Assembly: GCA_016868315.1 (NCBI GenBank)
Contig: VGHE01000011.1
Coordinates: 31,834-95,833 of the forward strand
Direction: 5' to 3'
DNA from: Betaproteobacteria bacterium
GTDB lineage: Bacteria; Bdellovibrionota_B; Oligoflexia; Silvanigrellales; Silvanigrellaceae
DNA: 64,000 bases
Shown: in pieces, positions 55,999 to 64,000 of the stretch
Position numbering within the stretch: the stretch's first letter is position 1
How the letters are laid out: every line of letters begins with the position of its first letter
Program-made: the position numbers and the translations under genes
Notes under the pieces: model-generated
Database searches by the model: none
The model's input: only the letters and a program-made list of their open reading frames with translations
Told to the model about the DNA's origin: nothing

Positions 55999-56538
55999 TC
56001 AGAAATCCAACTGGGCACTCTTATCCCGAGCATCGTGCGGGCGCGGAACATAGGCCAGCAGCTGCACGTCTGGTTTGTGGCCTTCCTCGGAGGAGACTCG
56101 CAACCAGGCAAGAGATGCCTTGCGAAAGGGTTGAACTGCTGAACCCACGACAGGAGACAAAAGGCTGATCATCCGCTCAATGTTGGGGTTGTGCCCAAAA
56201 ATCCAAACGCACCCCTGACCCGCAGGAAATTGATGCGTCACGGTCTTCGTAATCAATTTCCATGCCGATTCGACAGAACCCTCGGGTGAAAATGCATGAT
56301 CGCGAATAACATCGACAACCTGCCCCTCAAGAACCCTTTCTAGAGTCTGCTCTGCGCGGTCGTATCCGCTCGTGAAAACCAGCTGCGGGAGCGGAAGATT
56401 GAGTAACTTCCGCGTGCGTCCAACCGCAGCTGCGTCCCTTTCGCCACGCGGTGTCAGTCGACGATCGCTGTCTGCAGTTGCATAAGTTCCATCCACAGCC
56501 TGCGCATGTCGAACAATCACAAGGTCGATTTCAGTCAT
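55999..56538 (-). CDS. sixA: SixA-like histidine phosphatase
   Basis: 179 residues. The phosphatase motif is RHAQ with His11 as nucleophile. The TSGYDRAEQTLERV segment and FGHNPNIERM supply the second Arg and His. SixA removes phosphate from phosphohistidine, for example on NPr or HPt domains; a general phosphatase is possible. It is 4 bases after ribF and 84 bases before ppk1. Confidence 0.85.
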   Translation of the reverse strand: MTEIDLVIVRHAQAVDGTYATADSDRRLTPRGERDAAAVGRTRKLLNLPLPQLVFTSGYDRAEQTLERVLEGQVVDVIRDHAFSPEGSVESAWKLITKTVTHQFPAGQGCVWIFGHNPNIERMISLLSPVVGSAVQPFRKASLAWLRVSSEEGHKPDVQLLAYVPRPHDARDKSAQLDF

Positions 56539-56542
56539 GGAC

Positions 56543-57487
56543 TCACACTCCGAAGTATTGACGAGCCTGATTCACATCACTCTGAATTTGCGCCTTGAGA
56601 TTATCAAGACCAGAGAATTTCATTTCAGTACGAATGAACTTCCTGAGCCCAAAGGCAATCTCGCTGCCATACAAATCACCCGAATAATCAAGAATGTGTG
56701 CTTCAATTTGGAGTTTAAGCCCGTCTGCAATGGTCGGGCGCACTCCACAGTTCATGACTCCAGGCTTGGATGTGTTCTCGCGCGGCAGAAGTACTTCGAC
56801 CGCGTAAACACCAAAGGGAGGAATCAGACAATTCTCATCAAACAAACCAAGGTTTGCCGTAGGAAACCCAATCTGACGTCCACGTTGGTCACCTTTCACC
56901 ACAACACCATTGAGGCAAAAATCTCGCCCCAACATTCTCCGTGCCGAATCAAATTCTTTGGACAAGATGGCCGCACGAATGCGGCTCGATGAGACCGGAG
57001 CGCCGTCAATGACAAGCGGATCAGCCTGTCTAGCTGCGAAACCACGTCTTCTTGAAAACGCCTCGAAATGTTCCCAGTTGCCAGACCGATTTGCACCATA
57101 GCAAAAATCAAAACCGATCATGGCAGCCTGAACATTGAAACTCTTGAGCAGGTATTCATCAACAAATTCATCAGCGCTGAGTTGAGCGAATGAAAAAGAG
57201 AACTTCTGCACCACAACAGCATCAACACCAGCAGCAAGCAGGAGATCAACGCGCTTTGACAGTGGGACAAGAGACGGCTTTGCCACCTGGGGAGAGAGTA
57301 CAACGGTCGGGTGCGGATCGAAGGTCAGTGCAACAATAGGCAGGTCTTTTTTAAAGTCGCGCAGCATCTTGAGCACGTGCAGATGCCCCAGGTGAACTCC
57401 ATCAAAATTTCCAATTGTCAGAGCAACGGGCTGTCGCTCAGCAATTAAACCGGTTCGCCCAAAGACACTGAATCCCCACTCAACCAT
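56543..57487 (-). CDS. ribF: Bifunctional riboflavin kinase / FAD synthetase
   Basis: 314 residues from the ATG at 57487; a TTG nine bases upstream is possible. It phosphorylates riboflavin to FMN and adenylates FMN to FAD. The nucleotidyltransferase motif is TIGNFDGVHLGHLHVLK, with SSSRIR near the domain end. The kinase domain shows GDQRGRQIGFPTANLG, and GVMNCGVRPT. It overlaps the glyQS stop by 8 bases. ribD is elsewhere in the window, so flavin genes are split. Confidence 0.95.
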   Translation of the reverse strand: MVEWGFSVFGRTGLIAERQPVALTIGNFDGVHLGHLHVLKMLRDFKKDLPIVALTFDPHPTVVLSPQVAKPSLVPLSKRVDLLLAAGVDAVVVQKFSFSFAQLSADEFVDEYLLKSFNVQAAMIGFDFCYGANRSGNWEHFEAFSRRRGFAARQADPLVIDGAPVSSSRIRAAILSKEFDSARRMLGRDFCLNGVVVKGDQRGRQIGFPTANLGLFDENCLIPPFGVYAVEVLLPRENTSKPGVMNCGVRPTIADGLKLQIEAHILDYSGDLYGSEIAFGLRKFIRTEMKFSGLDNLKAQIQSDVNQARQYFGV

Positions 57488-60400
57488 GCCCTGCAACCTG
57501 TACTAAGGAAAAATCGGCAACGTTGTCATAAAGCCTTCGGACACGCAGAAGAAGAGCCAAACGGTTCTGCTTGATCTTGAAGTCCTGCGCATTCACGAGA
57601 ACTCTATCAAAAAAATTTGCCATCGGATGTCTCAACTCTGCGAGAAGGCCGAGATAGGAATCACAATCATTGTTCTGCAGAAGATCATGTCCTTTTGTTT
57701 CAGCGGCCTGCAGCTCCTCAAAGAGAGCTCTTTCCTCGGCCTCCACAAAGTGATCGACCTCAATGGAAGGACTGTCGCCATTTTTCAACATGTCTTCAGT
57801 CAGTGTTCTACACCGCTTGTAGGGCACCATGGCGAGTGCAAGCGGTGCGGGCTCATTCCCTTGGCGCAACAACGCGCGGCTTGTCGCGCGCACCCAGTCC
57901 AAAGAGGCCGCAACGTTCTGGTTCGTCAGACGCGCACTCACTGCCTCAACAGCACCGGAATCATAGCTTGTCTTCCAAAGCGCTTTGAGCCGTCCGAGAA
58001 TAAACGCAAATACTTTTTCCTCTGTCTCTGCTTGCAAAGTCATGCCGTGGCGACGGCAATTCTCGGCCGCCATGGCAAGACAGGCACTCAAACTCTGTTC
58101 AACTGCAGCGACTTCACCATCGGAGCCCAAGAGGCGGAGTATTGCGAGAGACATACGCCGCAGGCCAAAGGGGTCTTTGTTTCCCTTCACATCCGTTCCA
58201 TGGCCAATCAAAGCGACCAAAGAATCGAGCTTATCGGCAAGGCTCAGAATCTTGCCCAATTGTGTTCGTGGCAAAGCGGCAGCGGCACCTGCGGGTGAAT
58301 AATGTTCGGCAATCGCATCGGCCACGAGCTCACACTGCTCTCCGAAAAGCTTCTGTTCACGCACAAGAATGCCGCCCATTAAACCCTGCATCTCGTCGGG
58401 AAATTCCTGAACACAGCCTGATTTGAGGTCAGCTTTGCAGTAAAGTCCTGCCGTCTCGGCAGCCTGAAGCAAGCCCGCATGAGTGTCCTTGGTCTTTTGT
58501 GCAAGCTCGCGCGCCAAAGCCGCCGTGCGCTTCGATTTATCGCGCAGGGTACCCATGCCAGCCTGAAACAGCTGACTCTCCAGCTTCTCAAAGAGCTGAT
58601 GCAGCGGAGTTTTGAGGTCGCCATCGTAGTAGAAAGCACCATCATCAAGACGACCACACACCACCGTTGCTGTGGCATCGATCATGCCCTCAACATTGGA
58701 GCAAGGATATCCCGCAACGCCAACGTAGTAAGGCAGTGCAACGCCCGTCTGCGGATGAACCACCGACAAATAGTTCATGTGCTCTCTGAGAACGCTGGTA
58801 ATGAGACGCTCGGGCAGGCGCAGATACTTCTCCGGAAAACGACCGAGAAAGAGCTGTGGACTTTCAGAAAGTCCTGCCACTTTTTCCACGAGACTCTCGA
58901 TGCCTGCTGGCAGCGCACCTCCAACCGATTGCGCCAATTTCTGAGCCTGCTGGGTGATAAAGTGGATTCGTGTTGTGCGCGAGGGTTCTACATCGAGTGA
59001 ACGGATTCTTTCTCGGTAGTCATTCGCATGCGAGATATGAATAGCATGCGGATGAAGAATGCGCTGACCATAAGTCAGGTTCGCCGACTCAAGCCCAAAC
59101 GCGCTCACAGGAATAATTTTGTCGTCTGCGAGTGCGCAGATCCAGCGCACAGGGCGTACAAATGGCGTTGCGCCTTCCTCAACAATCCACTTCATTTTCA
59201 GTCCGGATTCAATGCTCTGGCACCATTGCACAAAGTCACGCGCCAACAAACGAGGAAGGTCGCCTCCTTGTTCCTCTTTCTGAGTGTAAAGAAACACACC
59301 ATCAGAGCGCTCTTTCCACTCCAGCGCCGAAGCATCCACGCCTGCCTTCTTAGCAAAGCCAAGAGCCGCAGGAGTTAAAGAGCCATCCGCTGCGCGCGCA
59401 ATGCGTTGCGCGGGTCCCCAGAACTCGCGCCTGACCGTTGGTTCTGATTGAGGCAGTCCCTGACACAAAAGCACCAGGCGACGTGCAGACACCAGAATCT
59501 CACTTCCGAGTTTCTCAATAGCGGCCACAAACTCTGGTGCAGAGGAGAACCTCTCCTGACTAGCAGCTTTCCACTTCGTAAAACTCTCTTCCAGCTGCTG
59601 CGCAGCCGCAGTCTGAAATGCGGGGGGCATTTCTTCAACACCCAACTCAACACAGAAACTCACGTGCTTCGGAGCTTCAGTTGCAGCCGCACTCGCATGC
59701 ACTGGTTGATTAGAACCTGAGTCAATCTTCACCGCAGGCTTTTGAATAAACGGAAGGCGCGGATCTGACGGCAGCCGCTGCATCATAGGAAAGCCTAATT
59801 TCTCGCGCTCTGCCCGATATGTCGCAGCACAAAGACGCGCACATTCACGCACGCGCCCGATATAACGCTGCCTTTCACTGACCGAGATTGCCCCTCGTGC
59901 ATCAAGCAGGTTGAATGCATGTGATGCTTGCAGAACGTAGTCGTAGGCTGGCAAGACCAGATTTAACTCACACAGCTCTCTGACCTTCGTCTCCGACAAA
60001 GCAAAAGTCGAAAACAGAGAATCAACATCCGCATTCTTGAAATTGAAATGCGAGAATTCAAACTCGTTCTGCTTAAAGATATCCCCATAGGTAAAGTGAT
60101 CATTGTAGGGAATGTCCAATGCGCTCTTCATACCTGTTGCGTACATGTAGAGGCGCTCAAGACCGTAGGTGATCTCGCCAGAAATCACGTCGAGATCCAC
60201 ACCGCCCAACTGCTGAAAATAAGTAAACTGTGTGACCTCCTGCCCGTTGGCACGGACTTCCCAACCCAAACCCCAAGCTCCCAGCGTCGGTCCCTTCCAG
60301 TCGTCTTCCAGCAACGAAATATCGTTTTCCTGCAAACGGATGCCAATGTGCTCAAGCGACCGCAAAAACACATCGACGATATCCGCAGGTGCGGGCTTCA

Positions 60401-60644
60401 AGAACACCTGGAGTTGATAGTAGTGCTGAAAGCGATATGGACTTTCGCCGTAACGCCCATCCACAGGCCGCCGACAGGGTTGCACGTAGACACTTCTCCA
60501 AGGCTCTGGCCCCAAACCCTTCAGAAATGTGTGGGGGTGAAAGGTGCCCGCGCCCATCGCGGCGTCGTAAGGCTGGGTCCAAAGGCATCCAAAGCGCCCC
60601 CAGTACTCGATCAGGCTAAAGACAAAACTTTGAAAATTCTGCAT
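57480..60644 (-). CDS. glyQS: Fused alpha-beta glycyl-tRNA synthetase
   Basis: 1054 residues joining both subunits of the tetrameric-type enzyme. The alpha part (about 1-295) has YWGRFGCLWTQPYD, VQPCRRPVDGRYGESP and the GEITYGLERLYMYATG block. A linker of about 30 residues rich in Ala/Ser/Pro follows. The beta part starts at HVSFCVELGVEEMPPAFQ and includes tRNA-binding and anticodon regions (KLDSLVALIGHGTDVKGNKD). Most bacteria of this type encode GlyQ and GlyS separately; fusions are known in Chlamydia and some other lineages. An AAAGGTGA site precedes the ATG. Confidence 0.96.
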   Translation of the reverse strand: MQNFQSFVFSLIEYWGRFGCLWTQPYDAAMGAGTFHPHTFLKGLGPEPWRSVYVQPCRRPVDGRYGESPYRFQHYYQLQVFLKPAPADIVDVFLRSLEHIGIRLQENDISLLEDDWKGPTLGAWGLGWEVRANGQEVTQFTYFQQLGGVDLDVISGEITYGLERLYMYATGMKSALDIPYNDHFTYGDIFKQNEFEFSHFNFKNADVDSLFSTFALSETKVRELCELNLVLPAYDYVLQASHAFNLLDARGAISVSERQRYIGRVRECARLCAATYRAEREKLGFPMMQRLPSDPRLPFIQKPAVKIDSGSNQPVHASAAATEAPKHVSFCVELGVEEMPPAFQTAAAQQLEESFTKWKAASQERFSSAPEFVAAIEKLGSEILVSARRLVLLCQGLPQSEPTVRREFWGPAQRIARAADGSLTPAALGFAKKAGVDASALEWKERSDGVFLYTQKEEQGGDLPRLLARDFVQWCQSIESGLKMKWIVEEGATPFVRPVRWICALADDKIIPVSAFGLESANLTYGQRILHPHAIHISHANDYRERIRSLDVEPSRTTRIHFITQQAQKLAQSVGGALPAGIESLVEKVAGLSESPQLFLGRFPEKYLRLPERLITSVLREHMNYLSVVHPQTGVALPYYVGVAGYPCSNVEGMIDATATVVCGRLDDGAFYYDGDLKTPLHQLFEKLESQLFQAGMGTLRDKSKRTAALARELAQKTKDTHAGLLQAAETAGLYCKADLKSGCVQEFPDEMQGLMGGILVREQKLFGEQCELVADAIAEHYSPAGAAAALPRTQLGKILSLADKLDSLVALIGHGTDVKGNKDPFGLRRMSLAILRLLGSDGEVAAVEQSLSACLAMAAENCRRHGMTLQAETEEKVFAFILGRLKALWKTSYDSGAVEAVSARLTNQNVAASLDWVRATSRALLRQGNEPAPLALAMVPYKRCRTLTEDMLKNGDSPSIEVDHFVEAEERALFEELQAAETKGHDLLQNNDCDSYLGLLAELRHPMANFFDRVLVNAQDFKIKQNRLALLLRVRRLYDNVADFSLVQVAGHG

Positions 60645-60809
60645 AGATCACCTTTGTTTAGAGCCAAACCCTGCTCGAGGCCTAAGCCTCCATTTTAGGA
60701 CAGACAACGTTCGGTCGCCTGTCAGGCGAGTCAATCCTTCGACGCAAAAACACAAATCATTCAAAACCAAACCCGCGCCAACCGATTACCGCCACAAGAG
60801 GTCGTGCAC

Positions 60810-61115
60810 ATGTTCAGAGTCCTACTGCTGACAAGCATCGCGCTAGCCACATTAAAGCCGAATACGTCGACAGCACATGGCTTTAATGCCAATTTTGTCG
60901 ATATCGTAAAAACATTCGGTGGGAAATACCGGGTCATCATCAAATACACGCATGTCGAGCTCGGCGAATACCGCGAGGCCTTCATTGACTTCGACAAGAA
61001 GGCCGATGCGATAAAAGCCTTCGAGGATCTCGCACGCGGCGCAGATTTTTTCCTTGGCGACATAAAGAAATCTATTCACTTCCACACGCCGCCCGAAAAA
61101 CAAAACCCCTATTAA
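60810..61115 (+). CDS. Small secreted protein of unknown function
   Basis: 101 residues from the ATG at 60810 (GAGG 8 bases upstream). A signal peptide ends near TSTAHG. The mature 78 residues are mixed alpha/beta (YRVIIKYTHVELGEYREAFI; KADAIKAFEDLARGADFFLG) with a His-containing end (SIHFHTPPEK). No family recognised. Divergent from glyQS and closed by a shared terminator with rplS. Confidence 0.65.
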   Translation: MFRVLLLTSIALATLKPNTSTAHGFNANFVDIVKTFGGKYRVIIKYTHVELGEYREAFIDFDKKADAIKAFEDLARGADFFLGDIKKSIHFHTPPEKQNPY

Positions 61116-61152
61116 GGGGTCAATTAGACCCACTGCTCGAGCTTCAGCCAAC

Positions 61153-61180
61153 AAAAAAGCCCGGCATTCGCCGGGCTTTC
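61153..61180. terminator. Rho-independent terminator between small secreted gene and rplS
   Basis: A perfect stem GCCCGGC-ATTC-GCCGGGC has a run of A on its left, giving a T-run for the minus strand, so it mainly ends rplS transcription; the plus side has only TTTC. Confidence 0.88.
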
Positions 61181-61232
61181 TCAACTCACAAACAGCCAGA
61201 TTAAGCGGCTTGTGAACGTATGCCGCAGATGA

Positions 61233-61628
61233 TTAATCTGCGCTCGCTGCTCCACCGAGGTAACGGCTCGAAATACGCGCAGCCTTACCCTTAAGCTTCT
61301 TGATGTAGTAAATGCGAGACTTGCGGACTTTACCGCGCGCCTTCACGTCTACCCGATCAATCAGCGGTGAGTGAGCGAAGAAAGTTCTGTCGACGCCGAT
61401 ACCACCCGCAGAAATCTTGCGAACCATGAACGTGCTGTTCGTTGTGCCTTTACGGTAACGAATTACAGTTCCTTCGAAAGCCTGCAGACGGAACTTTGCA
61501 GAACCGTCTTTGTTGGTACCTTCCGAAATTTTTACCATCACAGAGACCGTGTCACCTGCACGGAACTCAGGAAGGGGATTCTTGCGGAGAAACTTCGATT
61601 CAAAATGAGCCAAATCTGGATGCTTCAT
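61233..61628 (-). CDS. rplS: 50S ribosomal protein L19
   Basis: 131 residues, slightly longer than usual. Typical segments are FRAGDTVSVMVKISEG, RLQAFEGTVIRYRKG, STFMVRKISAGGIGVDRTF and RVDVKARGKVRKSRIYYIK. L19 sits at the subunit interface. It is the last gene of the tRNA-Pro/rplT side and is not beside trmD or rimM as in many bacteria. Confidence 0.97.
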   Translation of the reverse strand: MKHPDLAHFESKFLRKNPLPEFRAGDTVSVMVKISEGTNKDGSAKFRLQAFEGTVIRYRKGTTNSTFMVRKISAGGIGVDRTFFAHSPLIDRVDVKARGKVRKSRIYYIKKLKGKAARISSRYLGGAASAD

Positions 61629-61691
61629 AATAAAACCCTACCCACGAGAGAGGAACCTTAAGGGATTTCTCGGTGTCTCAGTGAGAGAAAA

Positions 61692-61769
61692 TGGTCGGGG
61701 CGACAGGATTTGAACCTGCGACCTCTTGCACCCCAAGCAAGTGCGCTAGCCAAGCTGCGCTACGCCCCG
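61692..61769 (-). tRNA. tRNA-Pro (UGG)
   Basis: 78 bases including an encoded CCA. The acceptor CGGGGCG pairs with CGCCCCG. The anticodon stem CTTGC/GCAAG encloses TTGGGGT, giving anticodon TGG. The T-loop has GGTTCAAATCC. It lies between rplT and rplS on the same strand. Confidence 0.97.
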
Positions 61770-61800
61770 ACGAAGTGAAACACTAACTAAACCAATCAAC

Positions 61801-62160
61801 TTACTTTGCAAGAACCGACTTAACTTTTTCCACCACAGCTGTGAACGCAGCTGCATCATGAATAGCAAGCTCAGAGAGCTGCTTACGGTTCAGGCTAACC
61901 TGAGCCTTTTTGATGCCGTTCATGAACTTGCTGTAGGGAATTCCGTGTGAGCGGGATGCTGCGTTAAGACGCGCAATCCACAGCGAACGGAACTCACGCT
62001 TCTTAACCTTGCGGTCGCGGTATGCATATTCAAGACCTTTACGAACGATCTTGACCGCAACGCGGTAGGTTTTGGAGCGGGATCCACGGTAGCCCTTGGC
62101 GAGCTTGAGGATCTTCTTGTGACGACGACGAAGTTTAAAACCACGTTTGGCGCGAGCCAT
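61801..62160 (-). CDS. rplT: 50S ribosomal protein L20
   Basis: 119 residues starting [19 protein letters not shown] at the ATG at 62160, as expected for L20. L20 nucleates 50S assembly and often represses its own operon. [20 protein letters not shown] is diagnostic. A further in-frame ATG upstream at 62196 is discarded. The rpmI gene is 77 bases upstream; infC is absent. Confidence 0.98.
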   Translation of the reverse strand: MARAKRGFKLRRRHKKILKLAKGYRGSRSKTYRVAVKIVRKGLEYAYRDRKVKKREFRSLWIARLNAASRSHGIPYSKFMNGIKKAQVSLNRKQLSELAIHDAAAFTAVVEKVKSVLAK

Positions 62161-62237
62161 TTGTACCTTCCTTTCCTCGATAACCGGAGCCCCCAAATGA
62201 GGGACTTAAAATCCGGGATACCGGTTGAGACGCTTTT

Positions 62238-62504
62238 TTAGAGACCGCTGTTGGGAAGGCAACGCTTCACCAGCAACATGTTTTCAGCACGCATGATCTT
62301 AGCCTTTTTCAGGCGGTTCTTGCGTGAACGGGACTTCTGACCAGTCAAGTGCTGCTTACCCTGGTGAGGAACTTTTACCTTGCCCGTACCTGTGACTTTG
62401 TAGCGCTTGGCAGCTGCGCGCTTGGTCTTGATTTTCTTGCTGGACGGTGCCTTTTTTCCACCGGCAGCACGGATCTTAATTGTCCGTTTCTTTGGCTTAG
62501 CCAT
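62238..62504 (-). CDS. rpmI: 50S ribosomal protein L35 with basic N-terminal extension
   Basis: 88 residues against the usual 64-66. The L35 core is KTKRAAAKRYKVTGTGKVKV, then HQGKQHLTGQKSRSRKNRLK. It is preceded by about 22 extra residues, MAKPKKRTIKIRAAGGKKAP, basic and probably disordered. The ATG at 62504 has the first in-frame AGGG-type site (AAGGGCAACC). Upstream codons to 62603 are not protein-like. infC does not precede it. Confidence 0.95.
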   Translation of the reverse strand: MAKPKKRTIKIRAAGGKKAPSSKKIKTKRAAAKRYKVTGTGKVKVPHQGKQHLTGQKSRSRKNRLKKAKIMRAENMLLVKRCLPNSGL

Positions 62505-62601
62505 ATGGTTGCCCTTTACTCGACATACACGGTTAAACAGAGCCGCCCTTATAGCACGCAATCTGGCGCTTGCAAGGGGTTTCAACCCCTCTCTCTGCAA
62601 C

Positions 62602-62630
62602 AAAAAAAGAGGCTTGGAAAGCCTCTTTTT
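62602..62630 (-). terminator. Rho-independent terminator after tRNA-Lys
   Basis: The hairpin AGAGGCT-TGGAA-AGCCTCT is flanked by a run of A on its left, giving a T-run on the minus strand. It separates tRNA-Lys from rpmI, which then needs its own promoter in about 100 bases. Confidence 0.85.
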
Positions 62631-62692
62631 CTTCTTGCCTTGGTGATAACTGCCTGTTGGCGGTTAATCTTCCAAAGCCGACAAAATTTAGA

Positions 62693-62768
62693 TGGTGAGC
62701 CCGCCCGGACTCGAACCGGGGACCAAAAGATTAAAAGTCTTTTGCTCTACCAACTGAGCTACGAGCCC
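62693..62768 (-). tRNA. tRNA-Lys (UUU)
   Basis: 76 bases with encoded CCA. The anticodon loop CTTTTAA between AAAGA and TCTTT gives anticodon TTT. D-arm GCTC-AGTTGGTA-GAGC and T-loop GGTTCGAGTCC are canonical. The acceptor stem has two G-U pairs. Confidence 0.97.
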
Positions 62769-62901
62769 CATCTGCAGCCGTAACTAATATCGCCCCGCGC
62801 TGCTGTCAACAGGACTTTGGAGGGTTCTACAACAATCCAAATTGGCTTGTGCGACAGCACTAAAATGCGCACACTTTAGCCAACTGCGAGGAACCTCGGA
62901 A

Positions 62902-63159
62902 ATGTGGATAACAAATAAAATCAGAAAGTTGCACGACGCCACCTTGCGCAGTGAATTATCCCGTCCACAGCGGCAATTCAAAGGCCTTCTTTTTACAGCA
63001 GGACTGCTCGGAGCGCTCTTTGGATGGCAGGCAGAAGAAGCTGTCGGCAAGTGCTTGCTCCTAAGCAGTGGGCTCGCACTCGGCCTCGCAGCAGAGAAAT
63101 TTGCACAATCACAAATAAAGCGAGTTACAAATTCGAAAAACAAATGCGACCAATCGTGA
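62902..63159 (+). CDS. Small protein with one or two hydrophobic segments
   Basis: 85 residues from the ATG at 62902, with GAGG upstream. A basic N-terminus (NKIRKLHDATLRSELSRPQR) precedes two hydrophobic stretches (FKGLLFTAGLLGALFGW and CLLLSSGLALGLAAEKFA), so it is a small inner-membrane protein. The basic tail KRVTNSKNKC follows. No family recognised. It is divergent from tRNA-Lys. Confidence 0.55.
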   Translation: MWITNKIRKLHDATLRSELSRPQRQFKGLLFTAGLLGALFGWQAEEAVGKCLLLSSGLALGLAAEKFAQSQIKRVTNSKNKCDQS

Positions 63160-63505
63160 AAGGTAAATCTACCTTCAGTAGAAGACTCATATTTGAGTTT
63201 TCGTCAGAATCACTTCTGCTCAAGTACCGATTTCAGATCCCACAGAGCTGCCATCACAGCCACATTATTTGCGTTATTTTCGCCATGAATTTTTATCTTA
63301 TTTTCTATTTCCGCATATGATTTTGCATGACCAATTTCCTTTCCATATTTTTCGTGATTCGCAATTTGTATTTCATGTGCGGCTATTAATTGCTGTTACT
63401 TTTTGATTTGATTTTGTTGGTCGCAGATCTCTTACACAACACGCCTAAGAATTTTTTTCTGCTTCAGCCTAATCATTCTTCCTTCAAACCGTTCTCGGAT
63501 CAGCG
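63160..63505. other. AT-rich intergenic stretch
   Basis: 346 bases that are clearly richer in A and T than the rest of the window, with many stops in all frames. It has T-runs and short TATATT/CATATG-like strings but no hairpin terminator or tRNA that I can see. It may hold promoters for the following open frame. Confidence 0.6.
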
Positions 63506-64000
63506 ATGAAGACAAATCGCTCCCTGCATGAGCTGCAGAGTGCAAGCCATCCAAGTGAGGGGGCGAAAGACGAGATTGGTGCTGCCAATCACATGAACAA
63601 AGACACCCTGAAAGAAGCTGTCAAGCTCGTAAAGAAGGGGAAATCCGCTCCGCTGGGAATCGAGGGAATCCCACCTCTCGTCGGCCAAGGTGTAATTGTT
63701 GACATGGTGAAACACTACGGCAAAGCCATGGAAGCAGCACAAGGCATCACCGTTGAAGATGTTGATGCCGCACTCGACCTCCACGAGTACGACCTCACTA
63801 CAAAATCAAATCCTCAGGGCGTCCGGATTCTTGGCAAAAAAAATCCCCGAAGGATTACTCCCTCGGGGATTCGGAATAAAAAGGCTGCACCGAGCTACTC
63901 TCCCACAGTTAAAACTGCAGTACCATTGCCGCAGGCGGGCTTGACTTCGGAGTTCGGAATGGGATCCGGTATTTCCCCGCCGCTATCAGCACAGCCAAAG
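63506..64000 (+). CDS. Possible coding remnant running without stop into antisense 5S rRNA
   Basis: From ATG 63506 the frame stays open to the edge. The first about 105 residues look like real protein (MNKDTLKEAVKLVKKGKSAP; VGQGVIVDMVKHYGKAMEAA; GITVEDVDAALDLHEYD). After that it runs through the rRNA terminator and antisense to 5S rRNA, which is not expected to code. Either a gene lost its 3' end at this point, or the frame is open by chance. The ribosome site is weak (GGAT). No family recognised. Confidence 0.35.
   Translation, partial: MKTNRSLHELQSASHPSEGAKDEIGAANHMNKDTLKEAVKLVKKGKSAPLGIEGIPPLVGQGVIVDMVKHYGKAMEAAQGITVEDVDAALDLHEYDLTTKSNPQGVRILGKKNPRRITPSGIRNKKAAPSYSPTVKTAVPLPQAGLTSEFGMGSGISPPLSAQPK
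63836..63872 (-). terminator. rRNA operon terminator
   Basis: A long hairpin (AATCCCCGA..., with loop around ATTA, ...TCGGGGATT) lies just 3' of the 5S gene on the minus strand and is followed by a run of T (seen as eight A at 63836-63843). Confidence 0.9.
63883..63996 (-). rRNA. rrf: 5S ribosomal RNA
   Basis: About 114 bases. Helix I pairs GGCTGTGC at the 5' end with GGTGCAGCC at the 3' end. The conserved CCCATTCCGAACTCCGAAGT and GGGAGAGTAG segments are present on the minus strand. It is the last gene of an rRNA operon whose 23S and 16S lie to the right of the window. The 5' end could extend a few bases to 64000. Confidence 0.95.

Noticed and set aside
63500..63784. Minus-strand 94-codon frame near the right end
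   Set aside because: Opposite the more protein-like plus frame and Cys/His-rich in shadow style; no ribosome site.
1..64000. CRISPR arrays, insertion sequences or defence islands
   Set aside because: No regularly spaced repeats, transposases or cas/restriction genes were found on reading both strands.

Overview
The window looks like chromosomal DNA of a Gram-negative (diderm) bacterium of roughly 50% GC. It carries LptD, a heptosyltransferase-like GT9 enzyme, RodZ, FtsK, several predicted outer-membrane barrels and lipoproteins. The set (small secreted proteins with a myxobacterial/predatory flavour, a Csd6-like shape enzyme, an MqnP-type prenyltransferase, a fused GlyQS) suggests a Bdellovibrionota/Oligoflexia or deltaproteobacterial relative. 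That placement is inference from gene content; no 16S rRNA lies in the window. I see no insertion sequence, prophage, CRISPR array or transfer signature. Genes are dense, with many 4-base ATGA overlaps.

Layout, left to right. 1-2400 (minus): a TPR-like protein and a TamB/AsmA-like protein that runs off the left edge. 2491-7603 (plus): tight accD-folC-lptD operon. 7590-9783 (minus): a divergent MurA, tRNA-Val(UAC) and a membrane protein, then an unknown protein up to 10822. 11044-14439 (plus): a Csd6/Pgp2-like L,D-transpeptidase-fold enzyme with NTF2-like tail, a membrane-anchored partner, and a secreted matrixin protease. 14450-15805 (minus): stand-alone RlmK-type methyltransferase and a small lipoprotein. 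15915-19092 (plus): a lipoprotein and an M3 oligopeptidase, closed by a terminator shared with convergent rpsO.

19564-24238 (plus) is an unusual compact operon: ribD, a tyrosine-recombinase-like protein that has lost its nucleophile and most catalytic residues, a cytoplasmic Ser/Thr kinase, a BtuF-fold protein without signal peptide, and a secreted SNase-like nuclease. Then uvrC (minus), an RG-rich R3H protein, a ComEC-core protein and a small secreted protein (plus). The minus-strand block 36747-29369 reads ftsK, TPR lipoprotein, rodZ, ligA. Next come EI24 protein, MqnP-like prenyltransferase and leuS (plus), and maeB (minus) across a shared terminator.

43429-48421: a small HTH protein faces a six-gene minus-strand envelope/lipid operon: barrel protein, secreted protein, GNAT, GT9, type III polyketide synthase, and a membrane protein rich in His/Asp/Glu. 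rnhA follows, then two envelope proteins of unknown function. 60644-52076 (minus) is a polyphosphate/translation block: fused glyQS, ribF, sixA, ppk1, ppx. The right end holds rplS, tRNA-Pro, rplT, rpmI, tRNA-Lys and the 3' end of an rRNA operon (5S plus terminator).

The points most worth a second look are the dead recombinase plus kinase operon, the MurA homologue lacking the usual Lys and Cys, and the type III PKS with its metal-site-like membrane partner.
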